A DNA stretch of 64,000 nt, taken from the NCBI GenBank assembly GCA_947000775.1, contig CAMQGK010000638.1:18038501-18102500 (forward strand), written 5' to 3'. The notes below the pieces were generated by a model. That model searched no databases. It saw only the letters and a program-made list of their open reading frames with translations, and was not told where the DNA came from. How positions within the stretch are numbered: position 1 is the first letter of the stretch; each line of letters begins with the position of its first letter. The position numbers and the translations under genes are program-made. Shown one piece after another: positions 12,101 through 27,100 of this stretch. Source of the stretch: Pterois miles. Its lineage: Eukaryota; Chordata; Actinopteri; Perciformes; Scorpaenidae.

Positions 12101-15100
12101 ACGTTAAATTTTTTTGAAAATGAAAAAAAACATGAAAACGGTCGTATTATAGCATGTAGAATGATTCTATGGTGAACAAAAGTCATTTCATGAAATATTG
12201 GAAAATTTTACAAAAAAAAAACGCCATAGTATAGTATGTCGAAATTTTTCGATGAAAACGTCAAATTTTTTTGAAGTTGAAAAAAACCATGAAAACGGCT
12301 GTATTATAGCATGTAGAATGATTCTATGGTGAACAAAACTCGTTTCATGAAATTTTGTAAAATTTAAAAAAAAAAAAAACGCCATAGTATAGTATGTCGA
12401 AATTTTTCGATGAAAACATCAAATTTTTTTGATGTTTAAAAAAAACATGAAAACGGTGGTATTATAGCATGTCGAATGATTCTATGGTGAGCAAAAGTCA
12501 TTTCGTGAAATGTAGTAAAATTTTACAAAAAAAACGACATAGTATAGTATGTCGAAATTTTTCGATGAAAACGTCAAATTTTTTTGATGTTTAAAAAAAC
12601 CATGAAAACGGTTGTATTATAGCGTGTCGAATGATTTTATGGTGAGCAAAAGTTATTTCGTGAAATGTTGGAAAATTTTACAAAAAAAACGACATAGTAT
12701 AGTATGTCGAAATTTTTCGATGAAAACGTCAAATTTTTTTGAAGTATAAAAAACCATGAAAATGCCCGTATTATAGCATGTAGAATGATTCTGTGGTGAA
12801 CAAAAGTCATTTCATGAAATATTGGAAAATTTTTCAAAAAAACGCCATAGTATAGTATGTCGAAAATTTTCGGTGAAAATGTAAAATTTTTTTGAAGTTG
12901 AAAAAAACCATGAAAACGGTCGTATTATGGCATGTAGAATGATTCTATGGTGAACAAAAGTCATTTCACAAACTCTTGGAAAATTAAAAAAAAAAACGCC
13001 ATAGTATAGTATGTCGAAATTTGTCGATGAAAACGTAAAATTTTTTTGAAGTTGAAAAAAAACATGACAATGGTCGTATTATAGCATTTCGAATGATTCT
13101 ATGGTGAACAAAAGTCATTTCATGAAATGTTGGAAAATTAAAAAAAAAAAAAAAAAAACGCCATAGTATAGTATGTCGAAATTTTTCAATGAAAACGTCA
13201 AATTTTTTTGAAGTTGAAAAAAACCTTGAAAACGGTTGTATTATAGCATGTCGAATGATTTTATGGTGAGCAAAAGTCATTTCGTGAAATGTTGGAAAAT
13301 TTTACAAAAAAAAAAACCACCATAGTGTAGTATGTCGAAATTTTTCGATGAAAACGTCAAATTTTTTTGAAGTTGAAAAAAAACATGAAAACGTCCGTAT
13401 TATAGCATGTAGAATGATTCTATGGTGAACAAAAGTCATTTCATGAAATGTTCTAAAAGTTTACAAAAAAAACGTCATAGTATAGTATGTCGAAAATTTT
13501 CGGTGAAAATGTAAAAATTTTTTGAAGTTGAAAAAAACCAAGAAAACGGTCGTATTATAGCATGTAGAATGATTCTATGGTGAACAAAAGTCATTTCCTG
13601 AAATTTTTTTTAAATAAAAAAAAAAAGAAAAACGCCATAGTATAGTATGTCGAAATTTTTCAATGAAAACGTTAAATTTTTTTGAAGTTGAAAAAAAACA
13701 TGAAAACGGTCGTATTATAGCATGTAGAATGATTCTATGGTGAACAAAAGTCATTTCCTGAAATTTTTTTAATAAAAAAAAAAAAGAAAAACGCCATAGT
13801 ATAGTATGTCGAAATTTTTCAATGAAAACGTTAAATTTTTTTGAAGTTGAAAAAAAACATGAAAACGGTCGTATTATAGCATGTAGAATGATTCTATGGT
13901 GAACAAAAGTCATTTCACAAACTCTTGTAAAATTATACAAAAAAACGCCATAGTACAGTATGTCGAAATTTTTCCATGAAAATGTTAAATTTTTTTGAAG
14001 TTGAAAAAAAACATGAAAACGGTTGTATTATAGCATGTAGAATGATTCTATGGTGAACAAAAGTCATTTCATGAAATATTGGAAAATTTTACAAAAAAAA
14101 ACGCCATAGTATAGTATGTCGAAATTTTTCGGCGAAAATGTCAAATTTTTTTGAAGTTGAAAAAAAGCATGAAAATGGTGGTATTATAGCATGTCGAAGG
14201 ATTCTTTGGTGAGCAAAAGTCATTTCGTGAAATGTTGGAAAATTTTATAAAAAAAACGCCATAGTATAGTATGTCGAAATTTTTCGATGAAAACGTCAAA
14301 TTTTTTTGAAGTTGAAAAAAACCATGAAAACGGCCGTATTATAGCATGTAGAATGATTCTATGGTGAACAAAACTCGTTTCATGAAATTTTGTAAAATTA
14401 AAAAAAAAAAAAAACGCCATAGTATAGTATGTCGAAATTTTTCGATGAAAACATCAAATTTTTTTGAAATTGAAAAAAAACATGAAAACGGTCGTATTAT
14501 AGCATGTAGAATGATTCCATGGTGAGCAAAAGTCATTTCGTGAAATGTTGGAAAATTTTTCAAAAAAAACGCCATAGTATAGTATGTCGAAATTTTTCCA
14601 TGAAAATGTAAAATTTCTTAGAAGTTGAAAAAAACCATGAAAGCGGTTGTATTATAGCATGTCGAATGATTCTATGGTGAACAAAAGTCATTTCATTAAA
14701 TGTTGGGAAATTAAAAAAAAAAAAAAACCGCCATAGTATAGTATGTCGAAATTTTTCAATGACAATGTCAAATTTTTTTGAAGTTGAAAAAAACCATGAA
14801 AACGGTTGTATTATAGCATGTCGAATGATTTTATGGTGAGCAAAAGTCATTTCGTGAAATGTTGGAAAATTTTACAAAAAAAAACGCCATAGTATAGTAT
14901 GTCGAAATTTTTCGATGAAAACGTCAAATTTTTTTGAAGTTGAAAAAAACCATGAAAACGTCCGTATTATAGCATGTAGAATGATTCTATGGTGAACAAA
15001 AGTCATTTCATGAAATGTTTGAAAATTTTCCAAAAAAAACGCCATAGTATAGTATGTCGAAATTTTTCGGTGAAAATGTAAAAATTTTTTGATGTTGAAA

Positions 15101-18100
15101 AAAAACAAGAAAACGGTCGTATTATAGCATGTAGAATGATTCTATGGTGAACAAAAGTCATTTCCTGAAATTTTGGAAAATAAAAAAAAAAAAAAAAACG
15201 TCATAGTATAGTATGTCGAAATTTTTCGATGAAAACGCCAAATTTTTTTGATGTTGAAAAAAAAACACGATAACGGTCGTATTATAGCATGTCGAATGAT
15301 TCTATGGTGAGCAAAAGTCATTTCGTGAAAAGTTGGAAAATTTTCCAAAAAAACGCCATAGTATAGTATGTCGAAAATTTTCGGTGAAAATGTAAAAATT
15401 TTTTGAAGTTGAAAAAAACCAAGAAAACGGTCGTACTATAGCATGTAGAATGATTCTATGGTGAACAAAAGTCATTTCCTGAAATTTTGGAAAATAAAAA
15501 AAAAAAAAAAAAAAAACGCCATAGTATAGTATGTCGAAATTTTTCCATGAAAATGTTAAATTTTTTTGAAGTTGAAAAAAACCATGAAAACGGTTGTATT
15601 ATAGCATGTAGAATGATTCTATGGTGAACAAAAGTCATTTCACAAACTCTTGGAAAATTATACAAAAAAACGCCATAGTATAGTATGTCGAAATTTTTCG
15701 ATGAAAACGTTAAATTTTTTTGAAAATGAAAAAAACCATGAAAACGGTCGTATTATAGCATGTAGAATGATTCTATGGTGAACAAAAGTCATTTCATGAA
15801 ATATTGGAAAATTTTACAAAAAAAAAACGCCATAGTATAGTATGTCGAAATTTTTCGGCGAAAATGTCAAATTTTTTTGAAGTTGAAAAAAAGCATGAAA
15901 ATGGTGGTATTATAGCATGTCGAAGGAGTCTTTGGTGAGCAAAAGTCATTTCGTGAAATGTTGGAAAATTTTATAAAAAAAACGCCATAGTATAGTATGT
16001 CGAAATTTTTCGATGAAAATGTAAAAATTTTTTGAAGTTGAAAAAAACCATGAAAACGGCCGTATTATAGCATGTAGAATGATTCTATGGTGAACAAAAG
16101 TCATTTCCTGAAATTTTCGAAAAAAAAAAAAAAAAAAAGACGCCATAGTATAGTATGTCGAAATTTTTCAATGAAAACGTTAAATTTTTTTGAAGTTGAA
16201 AAAAAACATGAAAACGGTCGTATTATAGCATGTAGAATGATTCTATGGTGAACAAAAGTCATTTCACAAACTCTTGGAAAATTATACAAAAAAACGCCAT
16301 AGTATAGTATGTCGAAATTTTTCGATGAAAACGTCAAATTTTTTTGAAGTTGAAAAAAACCATGAAAACGGCCGTATTATAGCATGTAGAATGATTCTAT
16401 GGTGAACAAAACTCGTTTCATGAAATTTTGTAAAATTTAAAAAAAAAAAAAACGCCATAGTATAGTATGTCGAAATTTTTCGATGAAAACAACAAATTTT
16501 TTGATGTTTAAAAAAACCATGAAAACGGTGGTATTATAGCATTTCGAAGGATTCTATGGTGAGCAAAAGTCATTTCATGAAATGTTGGAAAAGTTTACAA
16601 AAAAAACGTCATAGTATAGTATGTCGAAATTTTTCGATGAAAACGCCAAATTTTTTTGATGTTGAAAAAAAACACGATAACGGTCGTATTATAGCATGTC
16701 GAATGATTCTATGGTGAACAAAAGTCATTTCGTGAAAAGTTGGAAAATTTTCCAAAAAAACGCCATAGTATAGTATGTCGAAAATTTTCGGTGAAAATGT
16801 AAAAATTTTTTGAAGTTGAAAAAAACCAAGAAAACGGTCGTACTATAGCATGTAGAATGATTCTATGGTGAACAAAAGTCATTTCCTGAAATTTTGGAAA
16901 ATAAAAAAAAAAAAAAAAAACGCCATAGTATAGTATGTCGAAATTTTTCCATGAAAATGTTAAATTTTTTTGAAGTTGAAAAAAACCATGAAAACGGTTG
17001 TATTATAGCATGTAGAATGATTCTATGGTGAACAAAAGTCATTTCACAATCTCTTGGAAAATTATACAAAAAAACGCCATAGTATAGTATGTCGAAATTT
17101 TTCGATGAAAACGTTAAATTTTTTTGAAAATGAAAAAACCATGAAAACGGTCGTATTATAGCATGTAGAATGATTCTATGGTGAACAAAAGTCATTTCAT
17201 GAAATATTGGAAAATTTTACAAAAAAAAAAACGCCATAGTATAGTATGTCGAAATTTTTCGGCGAAAATGTCAAATTTTTTTGAAGTTGAAAAAAAGCAT
17301 GAAAATGGTGGTATTATAGCATGTCGAAGGAGTCTTTGGTGAGCAAAAGTCATTTCGTGAAATGTTGGAAAATTTTATAAAAAAAACGCCATAGTATAGT
17401 ATGTCGAAATTTTTCGATGAAAACGTCAAATTTTATTGAAGTTGAAAAAAACCATGAAAACGGCCGTATTATAGCATGTAGAATGATTCTATGGTGAACA
17501 AAACTCGTTTCATGAAATTTTGTAAAATTTAAAAAAAAAAAAAACGCCATAGTATAGTATGTCGAAATTTTTCGATGAAAACATCAAATTTTTTTGATGT
17601 TTAAAAAAACCATGAAAACGGTGGTATTATAGCATGTCGAAGGATTCTATGGTGAGCAAAAGTCATTTCGTGAAATGTAGTAAAATTTTACAAAAAAAAC
17701 GACATAGTATAGTATGTCGAAATTTTTCGATGAAAACGTCAACTTTTTTTGAAGTTGAAAAAAACAAAGAAAACGGTCGTATTATAGCATGTAGAATGAT
17801 TCTATGGTGAACAAAAGTCATTTCCTGAAATTTTTTTTAAATAAAAAAAAAAAAAGAAAAACGCCATAGTATAGTATGTCGAAATTTTTCAATGAAAACG
17901 TTAAATTTTTTTGAAGTTGAAAAAAAACATGAAAACGGTCGTATTATAGCATGTAGAATGATTCTATGGTGAACAAAAGTCATTTCACAAACTCTTGGAA
18001 AATTATACAAAAAAACGCCATAGTATAGTATGTCGAAATTTTTCGATGAAAACGTCAAATTTTTTTGAAGTTGAAAAAAACCATGAAAACGGCCGTATTA

Positions 18101-21100
18101 TAGCATGTAGAATGATTCTATGGTGAACAAAACTCGTTTCATGAAATTTTGTAAAATTAAAAAAAAAAAAAAACGCCATAGTATAGTATGTCGAAATTTT
18201 TCGATGAAAACAACAAATTTTTTGATGTTTAAAAAAACCATGAAAACGGTGGTATTATAGCATTTCGAAGGATTCTATGGTGAGCAAAAGTCATTTCATG
18301 AAATGTTGGAAAAGTTTACAAAAAAAACGTCATAGTATAGTATGTCGAAATTTTTCGATGAAAACGCCAAATTTTTTTGATGTTGAAAAAAAAACACGAT
18401 AACGGTCGTATTATAGCATGTCGAATGATTCTATGGTGAACAAAAGTCATTTCGTGAAAAGTTGGAAAATTTTCCAAAAAAAACGCCATAGTATAGTATG
18501 TCGAAAATTTTCGGTGAAAATGTAAAAATTTTTTGAAGTTGAAAAAAACCAAGAAAACGGTCGTACTATAGCATGTAGAATGATTCTATGGTGAACAAAA
18601 GTCATTTCCTGAAATTTTGGAAAAAAAAAAAAAAAAAAAAAACGCCATAGTATAGTATGTCGAAATTTTTCCATGAAAATGTTAAATTTTTTTGAAGTTG
18701 AAAAAAACCATGAAAACGGTTGTATTATAGCATGTAGAATGATTCTATGGTGAACAAAAGTCATTTCACAATCTCTTGGAAAATTATACAAAAAAACGCC
18801 ATAGTATAGTATGTCGAAATTTTTCGATGAAAACGTTAAATTTTTTTGAAAATGAAAAAACCATGAAAACGGTCGTATTATAGCATGTAGAATGATTCTA
18901 TGGTGAACAAAAGTCATTTCATGAAATATTGGAAAATTTTACAAAAAAAAAACGCCATAGTATAGTATGTCGAAATTTTTCGGCGAAAATGTCAAATTTT
19001 TTTGAAGTTGAAAAAAAGCATGAAAATGGTGGTATTATAGCATGTCGAAGGAGTCTTTGGTGAGCAAAAGTCATTTCGTGAAATGTTGGAAAATTTTATA
19101 AAAAAAACGCCATAGTATAGTATGTCGAAATTTTTCGATGAAAACGTCAAATTTTATTGAAGTTGAAAAAAACCATGAAAACGGCCGTATTATAGCATGT
19201 AGAATGATTCTATGGTGAACAAAACTCGTTTCATGAAATTTTGTAAAATTTAAAAAAAAAAAAAACGCCATAGTATAGTATGTCGAAATTTTTCGATGAA
19301 AACATCAAATTTTTTTGATGTTTAAAAAAACCATGAAAACGGTGGTATTATAGCATGTCGAAGGATTCTATGGTGAGCAAAAGTCATTTCGTGAAATGTA
19401 GTAAAATTTTACAAAAAAAAACGACATAGTATAGTATGTCGAAATTTTTCGATGAAAACGTCAACTTTTTTTGAAGTTGAAAAAAACCAAGAAAACGGTC
19501 GTATTATAGCATGTAGAATGATTCTATGGTGAACAAAAGTCATTTCCTGAAATTTTTTTTAAATAAAAAAAAAAAGAAAAACGCCATAGTATAGTATGTC
19601 GAAATTTTTCAATGAAAACGTTAAATTTTTTTGAAGTTGAAAAAAAACATGAAAACGGTCGTATTATAGCATGTAGAATGATTCTATGGTGAACAAAAGT
19701 CATTTCACAAACTCTCGGAAAATTATACAAAAAAACGCCATAGTATAGTATGTCGAAATTTTTCGATGAAAACGTTAAATTTTTTTGAAATTGAAAAAAA
19801 CCATGAAAACGGTCGTATTATAGCATGTAGAATGATTCCATGGTGAGCAAAAGTCATTTCGTGAAATGTTTGAAAATTTTTTCAAAAAAAACGCCATAGT
19901 ATAGTATGTCGATATTTTTCCATGAAAATGTTAAATTTTTTTGAAGTTGAAAAAAAACATGAAAACGGTCGTATTATAGCATGTAGAATGATTCTATGGT
20001 GAACAAAAGTCATTTCACAAACTCTTGGAAAATTATACAAAAAAACGCCATAGTACAGTATGTCGAAATTTTTCGATGAAAACGTTAAATTTTTTTGAAA
20101 TTGAAAAAAACCATGAAAACGGTCGTATTATAGCATGTAGAATGATTCCATGGTGAGCAAAAGTCATTTCGTGAAATGTTGGAAAATTTTTCAAAAAAAA
20201 CGCCATAGTATAGTATGTCGAAATTTTTCCATGAAAATGTTAAATTTTTTTGAAGTTGAAAAAAAACATGAAAACGGTTGTATTATAGCATGTCGAATGA
20301 TTCTATGGTGAACAAAAGTCATTTCATGAAATGTTGGGAAATTAAAAAAAAAAAAAAAAACGCCATAGTATAGTATGTCGAAATTTTTCAATGACAATGT
20401 CAAATTTTTTTGAAGTTGAAAAAAACCATGAAAACGGTTGTATTATAGCATGTCGAATGATTTTATGGTGAGCAAAAGTCATTTCGTGAAATGTTGGAAA
20501 ATTTTACAAAAAAAAACGCCATAGTATAGTATGTCGAAATTTTTCGATGAAAACGTCAAATTTTTTTGAAGTTGAAAAAAACCATGAAAACGTCCGTATT
20601 ATAGCATGTAGAATGATTCTATGGTGAACAAAAGTCATTTCATGAAATGTTTGAAAATTTTCCAAAAAAAAAACGCCATAGTATAGTATGTCGAAATTTT
20701 TCGGTGAAAATGTAAAAATTTTTTGATGTTGAAAAAAAACAAGAAAACGGTCGTATTATAGCATGTAGAATGATTCTATGGTGAACAAAAGTCATTTCCT
20801 GAAATTTTGGAATATAAAAAAAAAAAAAAAACGTCATAGTATAGTATGTCGAAATTTTTCGATGAAAACGCCAAATTTTTTTGATGTTGAAAAAAAAACC
20901 AAGAAAACGGTCGTACTATAGCATGTAGAATGATTCTATGGTGAACAAAAGTCATTTCCTGAAATTTTGGAAAAAAAAAAAAAAAAAAAAAACGCCATAG
21001 TATAGTATGTCGAAATTTTTCCATGAAAATGTTAAATTTTTTTGAAGTTGAAAAAAACCATGAAAACGGTTGTATTATAGCATGTAGAATGATTCTATGG

Positions 21101-24100
21101 TGAACAAAAGTCATTTCACAAACTCTTGGAAAATTATACAAAAAAACGCCATAGTATAGTATGTCGAAATTTTTTTTCGATGAAAACGTTAAATTTTTTT
21201 GAAAATGAAAAAAACCATGAAAACGGTCGTATTATAGCATGTAGAATGATTCTATGGTGAACAAAAGTCATTTCATGAAATATTGGAAAATTTTACAAAA
21301 AAAAAACGCCATAGTATAGTATGTCGAAATTTTTCGGCGAAAATGTCAAATTTTTTTGAAGTTGAAAAAAAGCATGAAAATGGTGGTATTATAGCATGTC
21401 GAAGGAGTCTTTGGTGAGCAAAAGTCATTTCGTGAAATGTTGGAAAATTTTATAAAAAAAACGCCATAGTATAGTATGTCGAAATTTTTCGATGAAAACG
21501 TCAAATTTTATTGAAGTTGAAAAAAACCATGAAAACGGCCGTATTATAGCATGTAGAATGATTCTATGGTGAACAAAACTCGTTTCATGAAATTTTGTAA
21601 AATTTAAAAAAAAAAAAAACGCCATAGTATAGTATGTCGAAATTTTCCCATGAAAATGTAAAATTTCTTAGAAGTTGAAAAAAACCATGAAAGCGGTTGT
21701 ATTATAGCATGTCGAATGATTCTATGGTGAACAAAAGTCATTTCATTAAATGTTGGGAAATTAAAAAAAAAAAAAAAAAACGCCATAGTATAGTATGTCG
21801 AAATTTTTCAATGACAATGTCAAATTTTTTTGAAGTTGAAAAAAACCATGAAAACGGTTGTATTATAGCATGTCGAATTATTTTATGGTGAGCAAAAGTC
21901 ATTTCGTGAAATGTTGGAAAATTTTACAAAAAAAAACGCCATAGTATAGTATGTCGAAATTTTTCGATGAAAACGTCAAATTTTTTTGAAGTTGAAAAAA
22001 ACCATGAAAACGTCCGTATTATAGCATGTAGAATGATTCTATGGTGAACAAAAGTCATTTCATGAAATGTTTGAAAATTTTCCAAAAAAAACGCCATAGT
22101 ATAGTATGTCGAAATTTTTCGGTGAAAATGTAAAAATTTTTTGATGTTGAAAAAAAACAAGAAAACGGTCGTATTATAGCATGTAGAATGATTCTATGGT
22201 GAACAAAAGTCATTTCCTGAAATTTTGGAAAAAAAAAAAAAAAAAAAAAAACGTCATAGTATAGTATGTCGAAATTTTTCGATGAAAACGCCAAATTTTT
22301 TTGATGTTGAAAAAAAAACCAAGAAAACGGTCGTACTATAGCATGTAGAATGATTCTATGGTGAACAAAAGTCATTTCCTGAAATTTTGGAAAATAAAAA
22401 AAAAAAAAAAAAAAAAACGCCATAGTATAGTATGTCGAAATTTTTCCATGAATATGTTAAATATTTTTGAAGTTGAAAAAAAACATGAAAACGGTTGTAT
22501 TATAGCATGTAGAATGATTCTATGGTGAACAAAAGTCATTTCATGAAATATTGGAAAATTGGGGCGGCAGTAACTCAGTCTGTAGGGAGTTGGCTTGGGA
22601 ACCGGAGGGTCACCGGTTCAAGTCCCGATGGACCAAGAACTGGGTGTGAACTGGTAGCTGGAGAGGTGCCAGTTTACCTCTTGGGCACTGCCGAGGTGCC
22701 CCTGAGCAAGGCACCAAACCCCCAACTGCTCGGGGCGCTTGTCAGGAGCAGCCCCCTCACTCTGACATCTCTCCATTGATGCATGTGTGTGTTTCGGGTC
22801 TGCACGTACCGTGTATAAGTTAACAAACAGAGTGTAAAAGTTGAATTTCCCCTCGCGGGACTAATAAAGGTTGATCTTCTTCTTCTTCTTCTTATGTCGA
22901 AATTTTTCGGCGAAAATGTCAAATTTTTTTGAAGTTGAAAAAAAGCATGAAAATGGTGGTATTATAGCATGTCGAAGGATTCTTTGGTGAGCAAAAGTCA
23001 TTTCGTGAAATGTTGGAAAATTTTATAAAAAAAACGCCATAGTATAGTATGTCGAAATTTTTCGATGAAAACGTCAAATTTTTTTGAAGTTGAAAAAAAC
23101 CATGAAAACGGCCGTATTATAGCATGTAGAATGATTCTATGGTGAACAAAACTCGTTTCATGAAATTTTGTAAAATTTAAAAAAAAAAAAACGCCATAGT
23201 ATAGTATGTCGAAATTTTTCGATGAAAAGATCAAATTTTTTTGAAATTGAAAAAAAACATGAAAACGGTCGTATTATAGCATGTAGAATGATTCCATGGT
23301 GAGCAAAAGTCATTTCGTGAAATGTTGGAAAATTTTTCAAAAAAAACGCCATAGTATAGTATGTCGAAATTTTTCCATGAAAATGTAAAATTTCTTAGAA
23401 GTTGAAAAAAACCATGAAAGCGGTTGTATTATAGCATGTCGAATGATTCTATGGTGAACAAAAGTCATTTCATTAAATGTTGGGAAATTAAAAAAAAAAA
23501 AAAAAAACGCCATAGTATAGTATGTCGAAATTTTTCAATGACAATGTCAAATTTTTTTGAAGTTGAAAAAAACCATGAAAACGGTTGTATTATAGCATGT
23601 CGAATGATTTTATGGTGAGCAAAAGTCATTTCGTGAAATGTTGGAAAATTTTACAAAAAAAAACGCCATAGTATAGTATGTCGAAATTTTTCGATGAAAA
23701 CGTCAAATTTTTTTGAAGTTGAAAAAAACCATGAAAACGTCCGTATTATAGCATGTAGAATGATTCTATGGTGAACAAAAGTCATTTCATGAAATGTTTG
23801 AAAATTTTCCAAAAAAAACGCCATAGTATAGTATGTCGAAATTTTTCGGTGAAAATGTAAAAATTTTTTGATGTTGAAAAAAAACAAGAAAACGGTCGTA
23901 TTATAGCATGTAGAATGATTCTATGGTGAACAAAAGTCATTTCCTGAAATTTTGGAAAATAAAAAAAAAAAAAAAAACGTCATAGTATAGTATGTCGAAA
24001 TTTTTCGATGAAAACGCCAAATTTTTTTGATGTTGAAAAAAAAACCAAGCAAACGGTCGTACTATAGCATGTAGAATGATTCTATGGTGAACAAAAGTCA

Positions 24101-27100
24101 TTTCCTGAAATTTTGGAAAATAAAAAAGAAAAAAAAACGCCATAGTATAGTATGTCGAAATTTTTCCATGAAAATGTTAAATTTTTTTGAAGTTGAAAAA
24201 AACCATGAAAACGGTTGTATTATAGCATGTAGAATGATTCTATGGTGAACAAAAGTCATTTCACAAACTCTTGGAAAATTATACAAAAAAACGCCATAGT
24301 ATAGTATGTCGAAATTTTTTTTCGATGAAAACGTTAAATTTTTTTGAAAATGAAAAAAACCATGAAAACGGTCGTATTATAGCATGTAGAATGATTCTAT
24401 GGTGAACAAAAGTCATTTCATGAAATATTGGAAAATTTTACAAAAAAAAAACGCCATAGTATAGTATGTCGAAATTTTTCGGCGAAAATGTCAAATTTTT
24501 TTGAAGTTGAAAAAAAGCATGAAAATGGTGGTATTATAGCATGTCGAAGGATTCTTTGGTGAGCAAAAGTCATTTCGTGAAATGTTGGAAAATTTTATAA
24601 AAAAAACGCCATAGTATAGTATGTCGAAATTTTTCGATGAAAACGTCAAATTTTTTTGAAGTTGAAAAAAACCATGAAAACGGCCGTATTATAGCATGTA
24701 GAATGATTCTATGGTGAACAAAACTCGTTTCATGAAATTTTGTAAAATTTAAAAAAAAAAAAAACGCCATAGTATAGTATGTCGAAATTTTTCGATGAAA
24801 ACATCAAATTTTTTTTGAAATTGAAAAAAAAACATGAAAACGGTCGTATTATAGCATGTAGAATGATTCCATGGTGAGCAAAAGTCATTTCGTGAAATGT
24901 TGGAAAATTTTTCAAAAAAAACGCCATAGTATAGTATGTCGAAATTTTTCCATGAAAATGTAAAATTTCTTAGAAGTTGAAAAAAACCATGAAAGCGGTT
25001 GTATTATAGCATGTCGAATGATTCTATGGTGAACAAAAGTCATTTCATTAAATGTTGGGAAATTAAAAAAAAAAAAAAAAAACGCCATAGTATAGTATGT
25101 CGAAATTTTTCGGTGAAAATGTAAAAATTTTTTGATGTTGAAAAAAAACAAGAAAACGGTCGTATTATAGCATGTAGAATGATTCTATGGTCAACAAAAG
25201 TCATTTCCTGAAATTTTGGAAAATAAAAAAAAAAAAAAAAACGTCATAGTATAGTATGTCGAAATTTTTCGATGAAAACGCCAAATTTTTTTGATGTTGA
25301 AAAAAAAAACCAAGAAAACGGTCGTACTATAGCATGTAGAATGATTCTATGGTGAACAAAAGTCATTTCCTGAAATTTTGGAAAATAAAAAAAAAAAAAA
25401 AAAAACGCCATAGTATAGTATGTCGAAATTTTTCCATGAAAATGTTAAATTTTTTTGAAGTTGAAAAAAACCATGAAAACGGTTGTATTATAGCATGTAG
25501 AATGATTCTATGGTGAACAAAAGTCATTTCACAAACTCTTGGAAAATTATACAAAAAAACGCCATAGTATAGTATGTCGAAATTTTTTTTCGATGAAAAC
25601 GTTGAATTTTTTTGAAAATGAAAAAAACCATGAAAACGGTCGTATTATAGCATGTAGAATGATTCTATGGTGAACAAAAGTCATTTCATGAAATATTGGA
25701 AAATTTTACAAAAAAAAAACGCCATAGTATAGTATGTCGAAATTTTTCGGCGAAAATGTCAAATTTTTTTGAAGTTGAAAAAAAGCATGAAAATGGTGGT
25801 ATTATAGCATGTCGAAGGAGTCTTTGGTGAGCAAAAGTCATTTCGTGAAATGTTGGAAAATTTTATAAAAAAAACGCCATAGTATAGTATGTCGAAATTT
25901 TTCGATGAAAACGTCAAATTTTTTTGAAGTTGAAAAAAACCATGAAAACGGCCGTATTATAGCATGTAGAATGATTCTATGGTGAACAAAACTCGTTTCA
26001 TGAAATTTTGTAAAATTTAAATGTATGTCGAAATTTTTCCATGAAAATGTAAAATTTCTTAGAAGTTGAAAAAAACCATGAAAGCGGTTGTATTATAGCA
26101 TGTCGAATGATTCTATGGTGAACAAAAGTCATTTCATTAAATGTTGGGAAATTAAAAAAAAAAAAAAAAACGCCATAGTATAGTATGTCGAAATTTTTCA
26201 ATGACAATGTCAAATTTTTTTGAAGTTGAAAAAAACCATGAAAACGGTTGTATTATAGCATGTCGAATGATTTTATGGTGAGCAAAAGTCATTTCGTGAA
26301 ATGTTGGAAAATTTTACAAAAAAAAACGCCATAGTATAGTATGTCGAAATTTTTCGATGAAAACGTCAAATTTTTTTGAAGTTGAAAAAAACCATGAAAA
26401 CGTCCGTATTATAGCATGTAGAATGATTCTATGGTGAACAAAAGTCATTTCATGAAATGTTTGAAAATTTTCCAAAAAAAACGCCATAGTATAGTATGTC
26501 GAAATTTTTCGGTGAAAATGTAAAAATTTTTTGATGTTGAAAAAAAACAAGAAAACGGTCATATTATAGCATGTAGAATGATTCTATGGTGAACAAAAGT
26601 CATTTCCTGAAATTTTGGAAAATAAAAAAAAAAAAAAAAAGACGCCATAGTATAGTATGTCGAAATTTTTCAATGAAAACGTTAAATTTTTTTGAAGTTG
26701 AAAAAAAAACATGAAAACGGTCGTATTATAGCATGTAGAATGATTCTATGGTGAACAAAAGTCATGTCACAAACTCTTGGAAAATTATACAAAAAAACGC
26801 CATAGTATAGTATGTCGAAATTTTTCGATGAAAACGTCAAATTTTTTTGAAGTTGAAAAAAACCATGAAAACGGCCGTATTATAGCATGTAGAATGATTC
26901 TATGGTGAACAAAACTCGTTTCATGAAATTTTGTAAAATTTAAAAAAAAAAAAACGCCATAGTATAGTATGTCGAAATTTTTCGATGAAAACAACAAATT
27001 TTTTGATGTTTAAAAAAACCATGAAAACGGTGGTATTATAGCATTTCGAAGGATTCTATGGTGAGCAAAAGTCATTTCATGAAATGTTGGAAAAGTTTAC

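Noticed and set aside
22561..22640. A functional tRNA gene, because of A-box and B-box-like sequences
   Set aside because: The tRNA-like part continues without a break into a SINE body with a LINE-type 3' end. No proper acceptor stem or anticodon arm can be drawn.
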